NCBI RefSeq assembly: GCF_018263925.1
Contig: NZ_JAEVHF010000028.1
Span: 1 to 53,873, forward strand
DNA: 53,873 nucleotides
Origin: Kistimonas asteriae
GTDB lineage: Bacteria > Pseudomonadota > Gammaproteobacteria > Pseudomonadales > Endozoicomonadaceae
Reading direction: 5' to 3'
Both the position numbers and the translations under genes were made by a program. This document shows, one piece after another, positions 49,802-53,873 of this stretch (its first letter is position 1; each line of letters opens with the position of its first letter). The notes beneath the pieces were generated by a model. It worked only from the letters and a program-made list of their open reading frames with translations. It ran no database searches and was not told the origin of the DNA.

Positions 49802-51064
49802 ATGAGCAAGTTTAAGCAAGCCATAGCCAGTAAAGAAGCTACTGCCAAAAAGACCCACAGACCCAACATAAACCTGAAAGAGTTGATAGATGGGACTGAG
49901 GACAATATTGTCCTGGTGCTAGACACTGATCAAGTCATCAATAAAGATCAGGTGCGAACTGAATTTGATGATCAGTCCATAGATGAACTTGGGGATTCAA
50001 TGGTAGCGAATGGGCAAATACAGCCCATTGTCGTATATCCAAAAAATGAGGAAGGCGTATATGTCATCCAAAAAGGGGAACGACGCTGGAGAGCTGCCAC
50101 GAGAAAAGGACTCAAAATAAAAGCAATTATTGAGTCCCAGGAATTAGATGCTGAAAAACTGATTATTGGAGAGTTGGTTGAAAACCTTCAGCGTGACGAT
50201 TTGAAACCCATAGAGATTGCCAATGCTTTAAAAAAGTTAAAAGACAGTGGCATGATGCAAAAGGATATTGCAAAAGGCATAAGTAAAGACACTTCTTTCG
50301 TTTCAAGGCATCTAAGACTACTTGATATGCCTGAGTGTGTTCTGAAACTCTATGAAGAGGGTATAACTAAAGACGTAGTTACACTCAATAATCTCAGAAA
50401 ACTCCATGACCTCAATTCTGTACGAGCTGAAGGGATCTGCCAGTCAGCCATAGAAATTGGAATAACTCGCCTGCAAAGTGAGCAATATTTAAGGGAAGAA
50501 AACAGTAAAGATACCGTTGATTCAGCACCAAGTGAGCCGGAAGACAGTCAAACATCTGTAGATAGCGATAAAATTGCACATGTGCAATTTTCTGAAACCA
50601 ATCCAGCGGATGATGGCTTTATTGGTGAATCTGACTCCCAGGGCCAGATGCTGGCGGCAGTCTCTGAATCGGAACCGGAAACCGAGCCTGCAGCTGCAGA
50701 TGAGGTTGATGCTGACAGTGCAGTCTCTGAGGATTCTGAGTCTGTTGAAGACATTGCGGTTGACCCGAATCAGGTTGATGAAAACGCTGAAATTGAAAAT
50801 TTTGATGAAAGCGAAGATTCCGGGGATTTATGGGAATCCGATGGTGAAATATCCCTTGACCAAGATGTTATGCTGTTTGCAGATTGCAAGCCTGGGATGT
50901 TCAGCATATCGGTTAAAGTGAAAGATTCTGAGTATGAGGGTACCATTTGCTTGGACAGAAAAGATTCTGACCCTAGCTTTATTTGGGTGAAAATTAAGGG
51001 CGATAAGGTCAGAATGCCAATTGAAAAATTGCTTATTACCGGTACGTTGGAGTTAGGTAAGTAG
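49802..51064 (+). CDS. parB: ParB/KorB-like partition protein with acidic insert
   Basis: 420 residues. ParB N-terminal domain (SIDELGDSMVANGQIQPIVVYP, GERRWRAA, GELVENLQRDDLKPIEIA) and a helix-turn-helix (MMQKDIAKGISKDTSFVSRHLRLL) near residues 150-173. The final 60 residues (FSISVKVKDSEYEGTICLD) resemble the SH3-like dimer domain of KorB. Between them lies an acidic linker (about residues 279-327) matching the linker of TrbH. An 18-bp palindrome lies inside the gene at 50572. It starts one base after parA. Confidence 0.88.
   Translation: MSKFKQAIASKEATAKKTHRPNINLKELIDGTEDNIVLVLDTDQVINKDQVRTEFDDQSIDELGDSMVANGQIQPIVVYPKNEEGVYVIQKGERRWRAATRKGLKIKAIIESQELDAEKLIIGELVENLQRDDLKPIEIANALKKLKDSGMMQKDIAKGISKDTSFVSRHLRLLDMPECVLKLYEEGITKDVVTLNNLRKLHDLNSVRAEGICQSAIEIGITRLQSEQYLREENSKDTVDSAPSEPEDSQTSVDSDKIAHVQFSETNPADDGFIGESDSQGQMLAAVSESEPETEPAAADEVDADSAVSEDSESVEDIAVDPNQVDENAEIENFDESEDSGDLWESDGEISLDQDVMLFADCKPGMFSISVKVKDSEYEGTICLDRKDSDPSFIWVKIKGDKVRMPIEKLLITGTLELGK
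50572..50589. promoter_or_regulatory. 18-bp palindrome, copy 5, inside parB
   Basis: AATTGCACATGTGCAATT within the parB reading frame (encoding IAHVQF), here flanked so that 20 bases are palindromic (50571-50590). Confidence 0.7.
50637..50783 (+). repeat. Acidic-linker segment shared with trbH, copy in parB
   Basis: About 150 bases nearly identical in DNA to part of trbH (37019-37176, opposite strand). The first 30 bases match exactly. It encodes GQMLAAVSE followed by alternating Glu/Pro/Ala/Asp. Confidence 0.85.
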
Positions 51065-51346
51065 ATGGAGATTAGCCAAGATGCAGAAAAGAAATATGCC
51101 ATTATCAATGCCATATTCTGTAAGAAGCCATCTTTGGATGACCTTCATGGGTTGACTGGAATCCCAAAAATCACCCTTAAACGCCAAATAGCGTTACTTC
51201 GTAACGATTATAAAATGGATATTCAGTTTGTCAGGAATACTGGGGTGAGAGGTAAGACAGGATACTATCTGATAGTAGACTGGGGCATCATAAATAAGGC
51301 TAGATTTCTGGCCAACTTTTCAGGTGTTGTATTCAACAGGAATTAA
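51065..51346 (+). CDS. Small winged-helix protein after parB
   Basis: 93 residues. A helix-turn-helix pattern (SLDDLHGLTGIPKITLKRQIALLRNDYKM) followed by a possible wing (GVRGKTGYYLIVDWG). The ATG directly follows the parB stop, so it is in the par operon. A regulator or partition accessory protein is likely; family not identified. Confidence 0.65.
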   Translation: MEISQDAEKKYAIINAIFCKKPSLDDLHGLTGIPKITLKRQIALLRNDYKMDIQFVRNTGVRGKTGYYLIVDWGIINKARFLANFSGVVFNRN

Positions 51347-51370
51347 GGCAACTAGGTTGCCTTAATTTTA
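51341..51370. terminator. Bidirectional terminator between par operon and trbM
   Basis: AATTAAGGCAAC-TAG-GTTGCCTTAATT, 12 base pairs, with A/T runs on both sides, between converging genes. Confidence 0.88.
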
Positions 51371-51652
51371 TTGCCGATTAGCTTCAGAACTGTAATTAGC
51401 TGATGATGAGACAGTAGGGCACATATTTAGAAAATCTTGTCTGGCCCGAGCCTGTTTCCACGGTTTCTTATGTCGAATCCCAAAGTATCTCTCTAGAGCA
51501 GGCTTACATTCAGATGGGGGCTGACCTGTTGAGAGGCAAAGGATCGCTTCACAGGCAAGCCGTTGATCACCCTGTAGTAGATTTGCAGAGTTATCAGCAT
51601 TGGCCCCTGCAGTAACCAACAGTAGAGCAAAAGCACCGTAACTGATCTTCAT
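51368..51652 (-). CDS. trbM: TrbM/KikA-family protein
   Basis: 94 residues from ATG 51652 (AGGGGG upstream). Signal peptide (ISYGAFALLLVTAGANA), then the family signature LACEAILCLSTGQPPSECKPALERYFGI with its paired cysteines. TrbM proteins accompany Trb systems; their role is not established. Last gene of the leading-region operon. Confidence 0.88.
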   Translation of the reverse strand: MKISYGAFALLLVTAGANADNSANLLQGDQRLACEAILCLSTGQPPSECKPALERYFGIRHKKPWKQARARQDFLNMCPTVSSSANYSSEANRQ

Positions 51653-51664
51653 CACATTTCCCCC

Positions 51665-52102
51665 TTATGTGAGCAGTACAAGCCCAGCAGTGACCAACGC
51701 ACCTATCACGGATAAAGCTGCACAAATTGCGCTGATCGTCTTCAGTTTCTGATTGTTATCACTGATCACCTCATAGTCCCTGAGAAACGACTGTTGTTGG
51801 GTGTTCAGCTGTTCAACTAACGTGTCTGAAACCTTCTTAATTTCACTCACGCTATGCGATATGGATTTATTGATAATGTTTTTTGCCAGTTCCCGGTTTT
51901 CCAGGCTATGACGCTCAGTAACCGCTTCAATGTCCTCACGTAATTTATCCGTGGCACCATTCACCTGGGCCAAGTGGTGGTTTAACAGAAGGTCATTGAG
52001 TGTAACGATTGCCAGCACCGGATCGTCATCACTCAAGATGAATTTGTGTTTTCTGGCAATTGCGATTTTGATCTCTTCAACAAAGTCTGCTGTTGATGAC
52101 AT
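51665..52102 (-). CDS. traM: TraM-like protein
   Basis: 145 residues: an N-terminal helical region (DDDPVLAIVTLNDLLLNHHLAQ), a coiled-coil middle, and one C-terminal membrane segment (ICAALSVIGALVTAGLVLL). Length, pattern and position after traL match IncP TraM. Confidence 0.75.
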   Translation of the reverse strand: MSSTADFVEEIKIAIARKHKFILSDDDPVLAIVTLNDLLLNHHLAQVNGATDKLREDIEAVTERHSLENRELAKNIINKSISHSVSEIKKVSDTLVEQLNTQQQSFLRDYEVISDNNQKLKTISAICAALSVIGALVTAGLVLLT

Positions 52103-52112
52103 TGCGTTATTC

Positions 52113-52952
52113 TCAAATATTCATGGTGTTCTTATGGCTGTTGTCAGCTTTCACAACAGCTGCTTTTTTGCCGTGGCATATCATGTAGCTCTGGCCCACC
52201 TCAACAGAAGCAGGGAGCCTTGAAGCAGGGTGAACTACCTGTACACCGTTGCTTGTCTCCTGGACAACTTGATCCTTTGAAACCGACAGAATTTTTCCCC
52301 GGTAGCGGATACCTTGTTTAGCATCCACCTGTGCAGCTGATTTCTGTGTCGGTCCGACCTCTGTTGATTGCGTCAGCTTATCCATCAGATGATTCTTGAC
52401 CCAGTGAGGCACCTTGTCGCTTAACTGAACAATATTGCCGTTGCGGATCTGCGCGATGACTTCCGATTCTCGACCGCGATAGCTATTGTCGATTACGAAG
52501 GCGTTATCTACGCTTCTCACAGCGTCTGTGAGCTGATTTAGAGAACGGAAGTATCTGGAGATGATTTTATCTGTGGGAACGTCGTGTCCGCCTTTTCTGA
52601 CGCGATCAGCGACACGATTCACATTCAGCAGAGGATGATCAAGGCAAACATAGAACAGCGTCGTGTTAAATCCGGCAGATCGGGCCTGTCGCAGTGTCTC
52701 TACTTTTGACGGATGAGACATAACCGTTTCAAAACAAAATGAGCGCTTTTCAGCGATACACTGCTGTCGTTTTTCTTCAGCAATGGTTTGTGCCTGTCTG
52801 ACGCGCTGAGGGTAGGGGCCGGACAGTCCTGCAGCAATGATGTCAGGATTGATGTACTCGCCCAGATCGTAATTGTCCCGCAGCTTTTCAGTAATCGAAC
52901 TCTTACCGGAGCCATTTGGCCCAGCGAACATAACCAGCTGTGGTTTAGTCAT
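52113..52952 (-). CDS. Zeta-type toxin with C-terminal extension
   Basis: 279 residues. Residues 1-190 are a zeta-type kinase: P-loop AGPNGSGKSS, NPDIIAAGLSG, CFETVMSHPSK, and a conserved arginine region (RVADRVRKGGHDVP). Zeta toxins phosphorylate UDP-N-acetylglucosamine or related sugars. The 85-residue C-terminal part (GIRYRGKILSVSKDQVVQET) is beta-rich and resembles a KfrB-type/DNA-associated module I cannot name firmly. It sits between traL and traM. Confidence 0.8.
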   Translation of the reverse strand: MTKPQLVMFAGPNGSGKSSITEKLRDNYDLGEYINPDIIAAGLSGPYPQRVRQAQTIAEEKRQQCIAEKRSFCFETVMSHPSKVETLRQARSAGFNTTLFYVCLDHPLLNVNRVADRVRKGGHDVPTDKIISRYFRSLNQLTDAVRSVDNAFVIDNSYRGRESEVIAQIRNGNIVQLSDKVPHWVKNHLMDKLTQSTEVGPTQKSAAQVDAKQGIRYRGKILSVSKDQVVQETSNGVQVVHPASRLPASVEVGQSYMICHGKKAAVVKADNSHKNTMNI

Positions 52953-53130
52953 TGTCGTTGTCTTCTATTATCTCAATACGGCCATCCGGGTATTCTTTTA
53001 CGAGCTGTCCAGCATCATTTTTGTAAGTAACAGGCAGGCCTTTTTCCTTGCTGTCAGATATGGCATTTTCAGCAGAGTCTTTAACCGCGTTGTTTAATTC
53101 ACCAATGGTTATTTCTGAAATATGTTTCAT
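52945..53130 (-). CDS. Small antitoxin candidate for zeta toxin
   Basis: 61 residues from ATG 53130 (AGGTG upstream). Acidic end (PDGRIEIIEDNDND), N terminus MKHISEITIGELNNAV. It overlaps the toxin gene by eight bases. Such small proteins with a KEYPDGR-type motif commonly precede zeta genes; an antitoxin role is inferred from position. Confidence 0.6.
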   Translation of the reverse strand: MKHISEITIGELNNAVKDSAENAISDSKEKGLPVTYKNDAGQLVKEYPDGRIEIIEDNDND

Positions 53131-53171
53131 AGCAATCACCTCTACAGGTAATGTGGCGCATAGCGCCACAC

Positions 53172-53873
53172 TTAGAATACGACCGCCCCAATGCTTTCAA
53201 AGAATGACTGTTTCATCATCTTCAGGCGCTGTTTTTGCATCAGTTTGAAATCTTCAGACTCAATGGCCTGAGAGAAGGTCAAACCGGCCTTCATCATTTG
53301 TTCAATATCCAGACCGAAGGTTTCCGCTTTGCGCTTTGGCAGAACAATAATGCCCTGGATACGATCTTTGAATGTCTTATAAACATTCATTTGCTCGAAA
53401 CCCTTGCCATCAGCCTTAATGTCACCGTGGTATTCATTCAGCCAGACATAGAAATTAACCGTTTCCGGAAACTGGGCTGCCATTTGCTTAAAGCCCTGCA
53501 GAGTGGTCATCATATCCGCGCCGCCAGCAATCACGACATGAATAAATACCTGGTGTCCCATTTCATCCAGCATCTGGAATACCTGGTTTTCAACCATATA
53601 GGCAGTAAATTCAATAAACGCCGAGGCGCCTGGATCAAGAATTACATGACCATTTTCTGGTGTATCAAAAACAATCTCCATCATTTCATCGAATTTGCCC
53701 TGGTTGATGGAATTATTTTCCATAATATCCAGTTCAACGGCATTCAACGCTTTTAAATGAGCAAGCGTTTTATTGCCCGGATCAATATCGAGGCATTTAA
53801 CCGGAAGTTCTTTTTCAAGACCATATTGGGCAATCATTGCGTTGACAAAACTTTTACCGATCCCGCCTTTTGC
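53172..53873 (-). CDS. traL: TraL-like conjugal transfer P-loop ATPase, main part
   Basis: The larger 3' part of the gene whose start is at 154-1. It contains the rest of the ATPase fold (CLDIDPGNKTL just after the P-loop, then HVILDPGASAFIEF as Walker B-like strand, VFIHVVIAGG). An internal ATG at 53837 is not the true start. The final 127 bases duplicate positions 1-127 because of the circular overlap. Confidence 0.85.
   Translation of the reverse strand, partial: AKGGIGKSFVNAMIAQYGLEKELPVKCLDIDPGNKTLAHLKALNAVELDIMENNSINQGKFDEMMEIVFDTPENGHVILDPGASAFIEFTAYMVENQVFQMLDEMGHQVFIHVVIAGGADMMTTLQGFKQMAAQFPETVNFYVWLNEYHGDIKADGKGFEQMNVYKTFKDRIQGIIVLPKRKAETFGLDIEQMMKAGLTFSQAIESEDFKLMQKQRLKMMKQSFFESIGAVVF
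53747..53873. repeat. Terminal overlap of circular assembly, right copy
   Basis: Identical to 1-127; one of the two copies should be removed in a circular annotation. Confidence 0.95.

Overview
The window is a complete circular conjugative plasmid. Bases 1-127 are repeated exactly at 53747-53873, as expected from a circular assembly closed on a 127-base overlap, so the unique length is about 53,746 bp. One gene (traL) runs across the join. Gene content points to a gammaproteobacterial host (IncP-type Tra/Trb genes, an IncI/R64-type type IVb pilus, an iteron replicon with DnaA boxes), but the species cannot be fixed. I see no antibiotic- or metal-resistance gene and no insertion sequence.

Layout. 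(1) 51.4-53.9 kb plus 1-0.55 kb, minus strand: leading region traK, traL, a zeta-type toxin with a small antitoxin candidate, traM and trbM. (2) 0.55-0.91 kb: an IncP-like oriT. (3) 0.9-11.8 kb, plus strand: the relaxase/Tra1 operon traJ-traI-traG-traF-traE(topoisomerase III)-traD-traC(primase), in the order known from RP4. (4) 11.8-27 kb: accessory region with two DNA methyltransferases, a von Willebrand A / J-domain protein pair, an ArdB/KlcA antirestriction protein, a cluster of unknown small genes, a resolvase with res site, kfrA, a DndB-like DGQHR protein, a RelE/Phd toxin-antitoxin pair and more small unknown genes. (5) 27-46 kb, minus strand: a mating-pair-formation locus trbB-C-D-E-J-K-L-F-G-H, then a complete type IVb pilus set pilN-O-P-Q-R-S-V, a small regulator candidate and trbI. 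The pilus operon therefore lies between trbH and trbI. (6) 46.2-51.3 kb, plus strand: rep, a large iteron origin, parA, a KorB-like parB and a small winged-helix gene.

How it works together. TraI with TraJ and TraK nicks oriT, TraG couples the DNA to the Trb channel, and the type IVb pilus probably helps donor and recipient attach. Rep and the iterons drive replication; ParA/ParB partition the plasmid, and an 18-bp palindrome found in the origin, upstream of the rep operon and inside parB is a good candidate for the ParB site. The accessory genes look built for establishment and defence evasion.

Most striking signal. Ten accessory genes begin with the same 5' leader: two tandem mini-hairpins (GGC-loop-GCC, three bases, ACC-loop-GGT), then almost always exactly six bases to the ATG. 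Compensatory base changes occur in both stems. Most of these leaders start about 14 bases downstream of a shared promoter type in which a -35 TTGATA overlaps an inverted repeat ATATC-N6-GATAT. This looks like a plasmid-wide, undescribed expression cassette controlling translation and transcription together. A second unusual feature is a DNA segment of about 150 bp encoding an acidic linker shared by the pilus/T4SS lipoprotein TrbH and the partition protein ParB.
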